This document shows positions 55,504 through 63,916 of a stretch of 64,000 nucleotides of DNA, one piece after another (the stretch's first letter is position 1; every line of letters begins with the position of its first letter). The translations under genes and the position numbers were made by a program. Under the pieces are notes generated by a model that was not told the DNA's origin, did not search any database, and worked only from the letters and a program-made list of their open reading frames with translations. The stretch is from Clavaria fumosa (taxonomy: Eukaryota > Basidiomycota > Agaricomycetes > Agaricales > Clavariaceae): assembly GCA_951802425.1 (NCBI GenBank), contig OX637794.1, positions 3,410,001-3,474,000 of the forward strand. The letters are read 5' to 3'.

Positions 55504-56113
55504 GTTTCGAGAAGACGTGGAATACGAATAGACGGGCCAACTCCGCGGAGTTCACTTCGTCAGTCGTCGGGATGAAGATCCCCTGCTTCGTAAACCTATC
55601 AACAACCACCAATATTGCGGTAAAACCGGAGCTCTCAGGGAGTTGCTTGATGAAATCCATCGAAATGGAATTCCACGGTTTCTCGGGTATGGGCAGTTGC
55701 TTGAGCGTTCCATACGGCTTATGCCGAGGGGCTTTCGCCCTACCACAAGTTGTGCAAGATTTGCAAAAGTCTGATGTGAATCCTTGGAGTTTCGGCCAGG
55801 TATAATCCCTGAAGACCAAGGCCATAGTCTTGGTCCTACCAAAATGTCCGGCAAGCGGGTGATCATGTTTCGCATGTAAAATGCGGAGTCGGAGGTCATT
55901 GACGTCCGGTACATAGATCCGTCCGCACTCGCGGAGAAGTCCGTCATTGTCCATGGACCACTTAGGGTCCGCGGAGTTCGAGCGGAGGTCTTCTAGGATG
56001 GGGACGATCACAGGATCGAGCAAGAGTCCAGAATGGATGTCCTCTCGGAGTTGATGATCGTCAATCACAAACGATGCGCGGAGTGCGGGTAAGTAAAGTG
56101 ACGAAGCTCGGAG
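55430..56113 (-). pseudogene. Element C integrase N-terminal half
   Basis: The HHCC zinc region (HAKHDHPLAGHFGRTKTMAL..CKSCTTCGRAKA) and catalytic Asp residues in NSISMDFIKQLPES and SNRGSEYVSRFF. It is out of frame with the upstream RNase H by one base (near 56095-56113) and with the downstream half at the A run. Confidence 0.85.
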
Positions 56114-58409
56114 ACGATATCAATTGTTCGCTGGAGAACATCGGTCGGAGGTTTTGCAGATTGACACGGGCATAGTCGTTATCCCCCTCTTTGGGATAGA
56201 CGTCCCAACGTCTAGTCAATGCATTGGGTTTCATTCCGAGGCGCCTGGGGCGGAATCGGATCACGAAATTGAACTGGGAAAGGAACTCCGACCACCTGGC
56301 TTGACGCCGGGTGAGCAGACGGACCATGGAGAAGTACTCTAGGTTCTTGTGGTCGGTAACAACATCGACCGGAATTTCAGAACCTTCAAGATAGTGCCTC
56401 CAAGTGGTAAACGCCTCAAATATAGCGAGGAGTTCCTTATCGTGTGTATCATAGTTCAGTTCGGAGATGCCTAAGGTGCGGGAATGAAAAGCGATAGGGT
56501 GGACTTCACTGTCGGAGGCGACCGTAGAAAGTATTGCAGCGACAGCGTAGTCCGAGGCATCTGTTTCGACTATCAGCGGAGCTCCAGGAATGAAGTGTGA
56601 GAGGATCGGAGCCGTGGAGAACGTGGTTTTTAGATAGTCAAACGCGGACTGGCAATCGTCGGACCACTGCCACTCGATGTTTTTATGTGTCAAGCAGTTC
56701 ATTGGAGCGACGATCTCGGAATAGCCATGGATGAAGCGGTGGTAGAAATTGGCGAACCCGAGGAAGGATTGGACATCCTTGACCTTCCGTGGAGTCGGCC
56801 AGTCCTGTATAGTTTTCACTTTAGCCGTGTCCATGGAAAGTCCGGATGGAGATAAAACAAATCCGAGATACTCCACGGTTTTAGCATGAAATTCACACTT
56901 AGCCAGGTTCAGGAAGAGACCGTGCTCCCGGAGCCTTCGGAGTACCTCTCGGACGTGCTCAACGTGTTGTTTCGGATCCTTGGAGTAAATTAGGATGTTG
57001 TCGAGGTAGACGACCATGAACGTGTCGAGAAGGTTGGAGAATATGTCGTTCATAAAGTGCTGGAATGTGGCGGGCGCATTTGTGAGCCCGAAAGGCATCA
57101 CACACCATTCAAAGGATCCGTATTGGGTGTGGAATGCGGTCTTCCATTTGTCACCCTCAGTGATACGGACCAGGTGATACGCGTGTCGGAGGTCAAGTTT
57201 TGTATAGATTCGGGCTTTTCCTGGAATGTCGAGAAGATCTTTAGTCAGCGGGAGCGGATAACGGTCTTTTTTGGTCAATTTATTGAGACCACGGAAATCA
57301 ACGCATAATCGGAGCGTTCCGTTCTTCTTCCGGACAAAGAGCACAGGTGCTCCATGCGGAGAACGGCTCGGACGGATAAATCCGATGCGGAGGTGTTCGT
57401 CCAGAAACTCGCGGAGTTTGCTGAGTTTGGACTGCGACAGAGAATAGACTGTACCTGGCAGAGGGGATTGGCCATCCAGCAGGTTGATTTTTAAATCATA
57501 CGGTCGATGCGGAGCAAGGGTGTCTGCCTTCTTTTTACTGAAGACATCTGGAAAGTCCCTGTACTCCTCTGGAACGGAGAGGAGATCCTGGGGGGTGGTG
57601 TCGGGAACGTGGAATGAAGCGGAGGCCATGTGCGCGGACTCGCTCGACAACGTCATGCCAAAAACTTGGGACCCGCGAAGTCCACAAGCCGTGGCGAATG
57701 TGGCAGCATTCACAAAGGAAACCTTGGGTGTCTCCTGGAGAGATGGAGTAGATGGAGAGGTCAGAGACAGAGTCAAAGACGGAGACAGAAGCAGAGATGG
57801 AGATGGAGTCCGGGCTTGGTTCGGAGTCGCTGCAGATGACATTTGAACCAGAGCGTACGGAGTGGAGACAGACAGAGGGACAGAGGTAGACAGAGGGACA
57901 GAATGGAGAGTGCTGGCCGGTGCACCCTCCGGATCAGATTTCGGAGATTTTTTCTCATTCGTAGATGGTCTGGGTTTTATCTGGCCAGTAGTCCAGTCAA
58001 CCAGCGGGTTGTTTTGGAACAGCCAATTCATTCCCAAGATCACATCACTAGAGGGATCAAGATCGGTAACTACAAACAAGACGTCGGTCGGATCCATGGC
58101 GGAGAGCCGAATGGATAACCAGACCACTTCGGTAACCCATACGGAGGTGGTCCCATTAATAAAAACGACCTCCCGAGGGGTCACCAGAGTTTTCGGAAGA
58201 CGGAAACGAGAAGCAAATTTGGCGTCGATGAAACAAAGTTCAGCGCCAGAGTCTATCATTGCTTTGAACGGAGAAGAAATAGAAGGAGAGGAGGCAAGAA
58301 GGGAAAGAGAACAATGAAAGGAAAGGGTATCAGGTATAGGTTTAGTACGATCGGAGTTGGAGCAGCTGGAGAGTCGTACTGTGCTCTCTGGGCTGCTCAA
58401 TCTTTTTTT
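56061..58409 (-). CDS. Element C pol: protease, RT, RNase H (-1 frame to gag)
   Basis: There is no ATG at its start; the frame is entered from gag by a -1 shift at an A run (58403-58409). Protease: FKAMIDSGAELCFIDAKFAS and SDVILGMNWLFQNNPLVDW. RT: RPYDLKINLLDG, GFIRPSRSPHGAPVLFVRKK, LRLCVDFRGLNKLTKKDRYP, TKLDLRHAYHLVRI, FGLTNAPATFQHFMNDIF and the box YLDNILIYS (about 57005), then LGFVLSPSGLSMDTAKVK. RNase H: IVETDASDYAVAAILS, YDTHDKELLAIFEAFTTWRH and VVTDHKNLEYF. The second Asp of YxDD is Asn. The frame is open for about 780 codons. Confidence 0.92.
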   Translation of the reverse strand, partial: KKRLSSPESTVRLSSCSNSDRTKPIPDTLSFHCSLSLLASSPSISSPFKAMIDSGAELCFIDAKFASRFRLPKTLVTPREVVFINGTTSVWVTEVVWLSIRLSAMDPTDVLFVVTDLDPSSDVILGMNWLFQNNPLVDWTTGQIKPRPSTNEKKSPKSDPEGAPASTLHSVPLSTSVPLSVSTPYALVQMSSAATPNQARTPSPSLLLSPSLTLSLTSPSTPSLQETPKVSFVNAATFATACGLRGSQVFGMTLSSESAHMASASFHVPDTTPQDLLSVPEEYRDFPDVFSKKKADTLAPHRPYDLKINLLDGQSPLPGTVYSLSQSKLSKLREFLDEHLRIGFIRPSRSPHGAPVLFVRKKNGTLRLCVDFRGLNKLTKKDRYPLPLTKDLLDIPGKARIYTKLDLRHAYHLVRITEGDKWKTAFHTQYGSFEWCVMPFGLTNAPATFQHFMNDIFSNLLDTFMVVYLDNILIYSKDPKQHVEHVREVLRRLREHGLFLNLAKCEFHAKTVEYLGFVLSPSGLSMDTAKVKTIQDWPTPRKVKDVQSFLGFANFYHRFIHGYSEIVAPMNCLTHKNIEWQWSDDCQSAFDYLKTTFSTAPILSHFIPGAPLIVETDASDYAVAAILSTVASDSEVHPIAFHSRTLGISELNYDTHDKELLAIFEAFTTWRHYLEGSEIPVDVVTDHKNLEYFSMVRLLTRRQARWSEFLSQFNFVIRFRPRRLGMKPNALTRRWDVYPKEGDNDYARVNLQNLRPMFSSEQLISSPSFVTLLTRTPRIVCD
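58397..58409 (-). promoter_or_regulatory. Programmed -1 frameshift site (A AAA AAA G) gag/pol
   Basis: Seven A (reverse of 58403-58409) in gag phase A-AAA-AAA, two codons before the gag TGA. A -1 slip places ribosomes in the pol frame, which is open for 780 codons. This is the classical X XXY YYZ slippery heptamer. Confidence 0.7.
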
Positions 58410-59572
58410 GGCACGGAGTCATCTCTGTCAGAGGTGATTCGTGCAGCGCTGGCACTGGCCCGCGAGGTCCGCTTACAACACTTGTTGGCTTTATGGCCTG
58501 CTATTCCACAGAATAGGCACAGATTATTATCGAAACGCCATTGGCGTTCCTCTGGAGTCAGTTTTCCATCCTGACCCAGATGAGCTTTCCTTGTATTGTT
58601 GGGGCTACCGGAGTTAGCGGAGCCCTCAGCGGCCTTTGGAACGGAGTTTCCAGAAGTCGAACCGGAGTTCACCGGATGCTTTTCTGATGGTTTCTCGGGC
58701 TTGTTATTAGCGCCGGAAGTGTTCGGGGACTTGGAATTATCTGAAGTCTCCTTTTTGATGGTGTTGTTAGGCGTCGGAGCCTTAACGGAGTCCCGTGAGA
58801 TCTCCTGCTGCTGAGCCCAATAACGACTATCGATCGCACTGGCTTGCTCGCGGAGTCCACGGAGCGTGTCCGCGCGGTTAACGCGGGCCAGTTCGTCCTT
58901 GATGCGGCTGGCAAGTCCTTTGTAGAACTGCCGCTGCAACGCATATTCATCCCAATGGACAATGGACGTGAATCTGTTGAACGAAATGGTATATTTCGTC
59001 AACTTCTGGTCCTCGCGCATCCAGAGGCGTTCGAGTTCGAACTCCGCCTCACGGATCGCGTCGTAAGGACCAAAGTTCTCTGTAAGTTGAGTAACGAACA
59101 TCTTATAGTTCGAAAGGACTGGATGGCCTTCGCCATCCAGGATCATCAGTTCGAACCATTCCAGGGCGAAGCCCTGGAGAAAGGAAAGGACATAGCGTAC
59201 CTTATGAGAGTTGGATTTGAACGCTCTAGGGCGATCAAGGAAGTTCAATTGGCATTGGACCAAGAAGCTTTTCAACTTCTTAGGGTCCGAGCCATTGAAG
59301 GTATCGGGGTCTCGTGGTTTAACCGTCTCCGGGCATTTGTTGGCATCAATGATCTTCTGAAGGAGATGTGCCGGAGTTAGTTCGCGTTTGGTTCGAGATG
59401 TCGGAGGTTCATTTAGCTTGTCGTCGTCGTCAGTGACCGAGGGATCTGACTCTTCATCATGGTCCGGAGGTCCGGACACACTCGGAGTCGGAGTATTGTC
59501 AGCCGGTTCTGGAATGTCGACGTCGTCGGCAACAGGAGGTGAAAGTCGAGCACTGGAACGTGTAGTAGGCAT
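58397..59572 (-). CDS. Element C gag
   Basis: 391 codons from ATG 59572 (MPTTRSSARLSPPVADDVDI) to TGA 58397-58399. The Gag capsid domain is clear: PRDPDTFNGSDPKKLKSFLV, KVRYVLSFLQGFALEWFELM and NFGPYDAIREAEFELERLWM, then NRFTSIVHWDEYALQRQFYK and GLASRIKDEL. A Ser/Asn/Pro linker leads to a CCHC zinc knuckle, CLFCGIAGHKANKC (about 58500). It is fully open. The last codons before the stop contain the slippery A run that connects it to pol. Confidence 0.93.
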   Translation of the reverse strand: MPTTRSSARLSPPVADDVDIPEPADNTPTPSVSGPPDHDEESDPSVTDDDDKLNEPPTSRTKRELTPAHLLQKIIDANKCPETVKPRDPDTFNGSDPKKLKSFLVQCQLNFLDRPRAFKSNSHKVRYVLSFLQGFALEWFELMILDGEGHPVLSNYKMFVTQLTENFGPYDAIREAEFELERLWMREDQKLTKYTISFNRFTSIVHWDEYALQRQFYKGLASRIKDELARVNRADTLRGLREQASAIDSRYWAQQQEISRDSVKAPTPNNTIKKETSDNSKSPNTSGANNKPEKPSEKHPVNSGSTSGNSVPKAAEGSANSGSPNNTRKAHLGQDGKLTPEERQWRFDNNLCLFCGIAGHKANKCCKRTSRASASAARITSDRDDSVPKKD

Positions 59573-59612
59573 TGTTAAGTTTGTATATACGAGGTTTGAA
59601 GTTCGAATATAC

Positions 59613-60333
59613 TGTCAAGGTCCTAACAAGGTTAGTGGCGAAGGGGTTAGCGGAGCGGAGCGGAGATGTTCTATCGGAATCCGGTCGGAGTCCGATATTG
59701 GTGAAACGGAGAAGTAACAAGAGGAAGGAGATTTATGGGACTGCGGCCTCAACGTATGTGTTGTGCCACCACGTATATACTTGTCCCTATTTATCAAACA
59801 AGAACAATACCTAAGAGAGAATCAGAATGTAAGTCAACTCCGAAGTGATCGGAGTCCGTCGGAGTGGGTCGGAGTTGGTCGGATGACGTGGAGAACGTCG
59901 AGGACGGTGAGGACGAAAGCTCAGAGATGTTTTTGGGATCAAGAGACGTTATATTCGAACTGAGGAGTAGGGAGATACAGGTGGAAACTTATACTGCAAG
60001 GACAGAGTATAGGAGTAATGTGAAACAATGTACTTATCAAATTACTAGGAGAGTTTCACCACTTGTGCCTGTGCAATTTTCTTGGAACAAAGAAACAACA
60101 ACAAAAAAGCAACTCCCATGGGTCAAGGGTATCCTCTCAATGGTAAACAGAACGAGGGGATGGAGGGAGAAGGTTCTGGAACGAAGTCTGAATGGTCTGA
60201 AGGCCGGCGGAGTGAAGTCCGATGAAGGTGCGGAGCGGAGCACATGGAGTTACGGCGGAGTGGATTGGAGTTGGTAAGGAGCTTGGAGTCCGGAGCGGGG
60301 ATTGTGCTTATGCAAGCGGATGGGGTCATAACA
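59613..60333 (-). repeat. Element C 5' LTR (721 bp)
   Basis: Same length as 52303-53023. Its + strand carries about 13 copies of CGGAG, including the run GCGGAGCGGAGCGGAG at 59659-59674. Confidence 0.95.
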
Positions 60334-60338
60334 CATAT

Positions 60339-61249
60339 AACAAGCACTTCTTCTTGCTCAAGAAAAGGCTCACGCCTTTGAGGGTCTCAAAGACCATTTT
60401 TAAGTGATGCTCATGGTCCTCCAAGGTCTTGGAGAAGACAAATACATTGTCTAAGTACACATGCACATACTTTCCCAACTGATGACGAAATATGTGCATC
60501 ATCTGGCACTGGAAGGTAGCAGGGGCATTACAATCCCCTATCTGCATCACCTGTGAGAACATGGTGCCCAAGACGGTCACGAACGCCATCTTCCACACGT
60601 CCTCAGGCTCTACGCGTACTTGCTCATATGTGTCCGATAGGTCAATCTTTGACCTATACGTGGCTCTAGCCACATCCTGTCTGATCTGATCTTGATCAGG
60701 CAACGGGGTAATATCCCATACTGTGTTCGCATTCCATTTCTGACAGTCTACGACTGTCCATAGCAGCGGGTTCCAGCTGCTTTTCAGTATGCATAACATA
60801 GGAGCTGCTTGCGCTGCCGCTCCTGCTTCCCACCAACTGTTAGTAATATAACAGTTCACTTTCTCAAGGAATTGTTCCTTGAATGCCTCAGCACACTGAG
60901 GCAGGTAATAATTATAGACTTGCTTTTCATCTATTAAGGGTATGCGGTGGTTCACCACCTGAAATGGTGGCGGTCTGGGGGGAACTCCCCCAAAGAGCTC
61001 AGCGTACTGGTTAAACCAGTACTCACGCCTGCCTTTGAGGTAGGCATCATCTATCTTTACAGAGGCATTAGCCTCTCCCCCCTTCCAGGGCTCACCCTCA
61101 TCCTGGGGGCCTGAGTGTAGTCAGCTCTTTCGAGCTTCCCTCCTCGGCACGTTCTTAGCCGATATACGGAGGCGTAACACTTCCGTCTCCTCACTGGGTG
61201 ACATCGCCTGAAGGGTTTTCCCCTTTCCCTCACCAATCCGGATTGCACG
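60339..61249 (-). pseudogene. Element B RT, N-terminal part
   Basis: RT palm and fingers: VVNHRIPLIDEKQVYNYYLP, WTVVDCQKWNANTVWDITPL, DQDQIRQDVARATYRSKIDL followed by SDTYEQVRV, CNAPATFQCQMMHIFRHQLG and the box YLDNVFVFSK (about 60450). It is cut at 60338 by element C. Upstream, two in-frame TGA codons (about 61250 and 61117) lie in the protease-RT linker. Confidence 0.85.
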
Positions 61250-61510
61250 TCAGTGCACATCCAGTATCACATGGCGGTCATATATGAACGCCGTTCCGAC
61301 TATGATATCATAGCTGTCGATATTTGCTATATCAAAATACTGGTCCTCCACCAGTATTCCTCCCAAATCCACTGCTATGCGGCATCCACATGTGATCATC
61401 GATCGGCTGCTGATACAGCCGAGTTGGATAGGAACTGGATTATCCAGTTGGAAGGTTGGTACCTTCATCACCTGGGCAAAGTCTGGGCTCATCGCTCTGG
61501 TAGTTTGTAG
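61250..61510 (-). pseudogene. Element B retropepsin-like protease without D[ST]G
   Basis: Reads VPTFQLDNPVPIQLGCISSR then SMITCGCRIAVDLGG, and YFDIANIDSYDIIVGTAFIY. The last part matches the C-terminal strand and psi-loop (hydrophobic-G-x-x-F) of retropepsins, but the catalytic D[ST]G is replaced by GCISSRS. It is in another frame than the end of ORF1, which it overlaps (61440-61510). Confidence 0.6.
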
Positions 61511-62432
61511 AACTCGGGGATACCTCCTGAGTAATCTCCCACTCCTTCTGGGGCAGTTCCATCCATCCAAACGGGCCCATCCGACCCGTTGGCTCTTGCT
61601 GACCCAGCTGTGGGTATTGCGACATAGGCCATGGCTCCGGCCCCACTGTTTCTCGAGGGCCGTCGCCCTCCATTCCTGGTTTGCCAGGAGTTCGAGAACC
61701 GTCCGCACGGTTCTCCCTTCGCCACCCTTCCTCACGGTCGGCGCCAGCCGACCATCTGGCCTCTGGGGCTGCCCCCAAAGGCGCCTGACTCGGCGGGGCA
61801 AGCCCCACCTCGGGTTCTAACGATTCACGGCGTTGCCGCCATAAGGGAGCCGCTAATGCGGTTCCCTGCTCGTCTAGCGAGTCCAATACCCTCCTAATGT
61901 GGGTAGCTTCCTTGCTTAGCTTCTGCCGAATCGTGGCTTGGCGATTTTTCATTGCCCTTACAAGAGCTTCAAACTCTTTGTCCTGGCAGGAGAGTTCCGC
62001 CTGAATATCTGAGAGTCTCTTGGCTACAGCATTAGCTTGTGCTATCACTGTGGGCTCGTCTCCCACATTAGAGGGAGCCTGCGAGCTTGACTGCTCTCGT
62101 GGCCACCTCTCGCGGGTTTCTAAGGGCTCTCTGCCCTTTCCTTTTGAAGGCCCAGCCGTCTCGAACGATGGCACCTTGCCAGTGACTTGGCGCGTTGTGG
62201 CGCCCTCCTCGTGGCGATTGCCACGTGTCAACAGCATTTCGGACCTAATGCCGTTGTCAGGGGCCGGTGATGCCACGTCAGCCCTTAGCAGGGGTTCACT
62301 GCTGGGCTCGACAGAGGGTCCTATTCCCTCTGGCTGCACGACACCTGTGTTGCACAGAGGTCCTACCAAGGGAGGAGTTTCTCCTCCCTTCCTGTTGTGC
62401 TTTTTCTGCGCAGCTATATGGGGGTGACCCAT
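61440..62432 (-). CDS. Element B ORF1, gag-position coiled-coil protein
   Basis: From ATG 62432 (MGHPHIAAQKKHNRKGGETP) about 330 codons. It has a disordered N-terminus, a long coiled coil (AKRLSDIQAELSCQDKEFEA, LVRAMKNRQATIRQKLSKEA; about 62040-61850), then a Gly/Arg/Glu-rich tail. It has no zinc knuckle and no obvious capsid helices, unlike the Gag of A and C. It occupies the gag position directly after the 5' LTR. Its 3' end overlaps the protease frame, so a frameshift is needed to make ORF1-Pol. Confidence 0.65.
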   Translation of the reverse strand: MGHPHIAAQKKHNRKGGETPPLVGPLCNTGVVQPEGIGPSVEPSSEPLLRADVASPAPDNGIRSEMLLTRGNRHEEGATTRQVTGKVPSFETAGPSKGKGREPLETRERWPREQSSSQAPSNVGDEPTVIAQANAVAKRLSDIQAELSCQDKEFEALVRAMKNRQATIRQKLSKEATHIRRVLDSLDEQGTALAAPLWRQRRESLEPEVGLAPPSQAPLGAAPEARWSAGADREEGWRRENRADGSRTPGKPGMEGDGPRETVGPEPWPMSQYPQLGQQEPTGRMGPFGWMELPQKEWEITQEVSPSSTNYQSDEPRLCPGDEGTNLPTG

Positions 62433-62470
62433 TTTTAACCACACTCATTGTGTTGAAGGTTCAAAAAAGT

Positions 62471-62696
62471 TGTAATACTTTCTATCCCTCAAAAGAACCA
62501 GACTCAACAGTATATTGAGTGTTATAGTTCTAAGTAGAGGGATCTACCCTCTGTGTACAGTTGCAACACAGTATATATAGGTGAGCGGCCCTCTAGGGGC
62601 CACTGATGTAAGCATAGCCAAAGCGGCTATGCTAGCAGACTATTATGGTATATAGCTTATGTAATGATAGGAACAGAAAAGGCCTATAGCCTTACA
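62471..62696 (-). repeat. Element B 5' LTR
   Basis: 226 bp, the partner of 47052-47278. It is followed by the target duplication GTAGG at 62697-62701. Confidence 0.92.
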
Positions 62697-63890
62697 GTAG
62701 GCATGGTGAAGGATTCCAATCGGTATGCAGGTGGATGCAAGACATGCCAACGAATCAAGCCTGATCATACCAGGCATGCTGCTCCGCTCCATCCGCACCC
62801 TGTCCCTGAGAGCCCCTGGGCAGTCATCTCTAGGGACATTGTTGGGCCTTTCCCCCTCTCATGTGGTCACAATGCAATTCTTGTCATTGTCGACAAGTTT
62901 ACAAAACAAACTCTCATCGAAGCTATTGGCCTTGACCTCACAGGACTTGGTGCTGCTCGGATCCTTCGAGACCGGGTCTTCTGTGACCATGGAGTTCCGC
63001 AGAAAGTTGTGAGCGACCGGGGAACCCAATTCATGTCCAGATTCATGAGGGAGTTCTATGGGATGATTGGGGTTAAGGCGAACCCGAGCACTGCCTTCCA
63101 CCCACAAACAGATGGACAGACAGAGCGGGTCAATCAGGAGGTTGAAGTGTATATCTGGGCCTATGTTGACCATCTGCAGGATGATTGGGCAGAGTGGCTA
63201 TCCACAGCCGAGTTTGCACTCAATAACCATGAGCACTTGGCCACCAGATTCACACCTTTCTATCTGGAGTATGGCCGGCACCCTTGGAATGGCAGTATCC
63301 GGCCGCCTTCTGAGGTAAACCCTGCAGCGGACAAGTGGATGGCCAAGCTCACAGAATCCCAAAGAGCAGCCAGGGAAGCAATGGGGAAGGCAGCAGATGC
63401 AATGAAGGCCAGCTATGATAAGGAAAAGCACCCAAGTCATGAATACTCGAAGGGGGACTTAGTCTGGCTGGATACTCGGAACCTGAAAATGGATCGACCA
63501 TCCAAGAAGCTTGACAACAAGTGAGCTGGACCCTTCACTATCGAAGAGAAGGTTGGACCAGCAGCGTACCAACTCAAGCTCCCCTGAGCATGGCACATTC
63601 ACCAGGTTTTCAATGAGTTGCTACTCATCCTGTATATTGCCCCCTCTTTTCCTTCCCAGAACTTGCCTCCACCCCCACCCCCCACGATTGATGATGACCA
63701 CTTGGAGTATGATGTGGAGGCAATTCTTGATGTCAAGAAGGTTGGACAGGGAGTGAAGTATTTGGTGAAGTGGTTGGGATACCCTGCAGAGGAGAACACC
63801 TGGGAACCTCGTCACAACCTCACTAATGTTGCACTGTTGCTCCAGGACTTCTTCCAGCAATACCCTGACAAGGCGAAGTTGGCAGGTTGA
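62697..63890 (+). pseudogene. Element A pol, 3' part: integrase and chromodomain
   Basis: Resumes A's integrase: YAGGCKTCQRIKPDHTRHAA, PWAVISRDIVGPFPLSCGHN, KVVSDRGTQFMSRFM and FHPQTDGQTERVNQEVEVYI (D,D,E). The GPY block KGDLVWLDTRNLKMDRPSKK and a chromodomain follow (YDVEAILDVKKVGQGVKYLV, KWLGYPAEENTWEPRHNLTN), ending TGA 63888-63890. In-frame TGA codons lie at 63522-63524 and near 63583; the first fits a TGG to TGA (G to A) change. Confidence 0.9.
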
Positions 63891-63903
63891 GACGCCCAGC
63901 CTT

Positions 63904-63916
63904 AAGAGGGGGGTGA
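63904..63916 (+). promoter_or_regulatory. Element A polypurine tract
   Basis: AAGAGGGGGGTGA directly before the 3' LTR start, the plus-strand primer site of LTR retrotransposons. Confidence 0.75.

Larger units (their letters stand above)
52303..60333 (-). mobile_element. Element C: Ty3/Gypsy chromodomain retrotransposon with antisense accessory gene
   Basis: 8031 bp with two 721 bp LTRs of equal length, beginning TGTTA and ending TGACA on its own strand, flanked by CATAT. Read on the - strand: 5' LTR 59613-60333, gag, pol joined by a -1 slippery site, chromodomain integrase, then 3' LTR 52303-53023 after a polypurine tract (reverse of 53024-53036). An additional gene on the opposite strand lies between pol and the 3' LTR. 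It is the youngest retroelement of the nest by position. Confidence 0.95.
47052..62696 (-). mobile_element. Element B: Ty3/Gypsy-like LTR retrotransposon with extra 3' ORFs
   Basis: Flanked by 227/226 bp LTRs (TGTAAT..TTACA) and the duplication GTAGG. It is read on the - strand: 5' LTR 62471-62696, a coiled-coil ORF1, protease, RT (split by element C), RNase H, integrase, a chromodomain, then ORF2-ORF4, a purine-rich tract (reverse of 47279-47292) and the 3' LTR 47052-47278. By hand alignment the LTRs differ at about 11 sites, all transitions, plus one indel, so B is older than C. Pol has many TGA codons. Confidence 0.92.
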
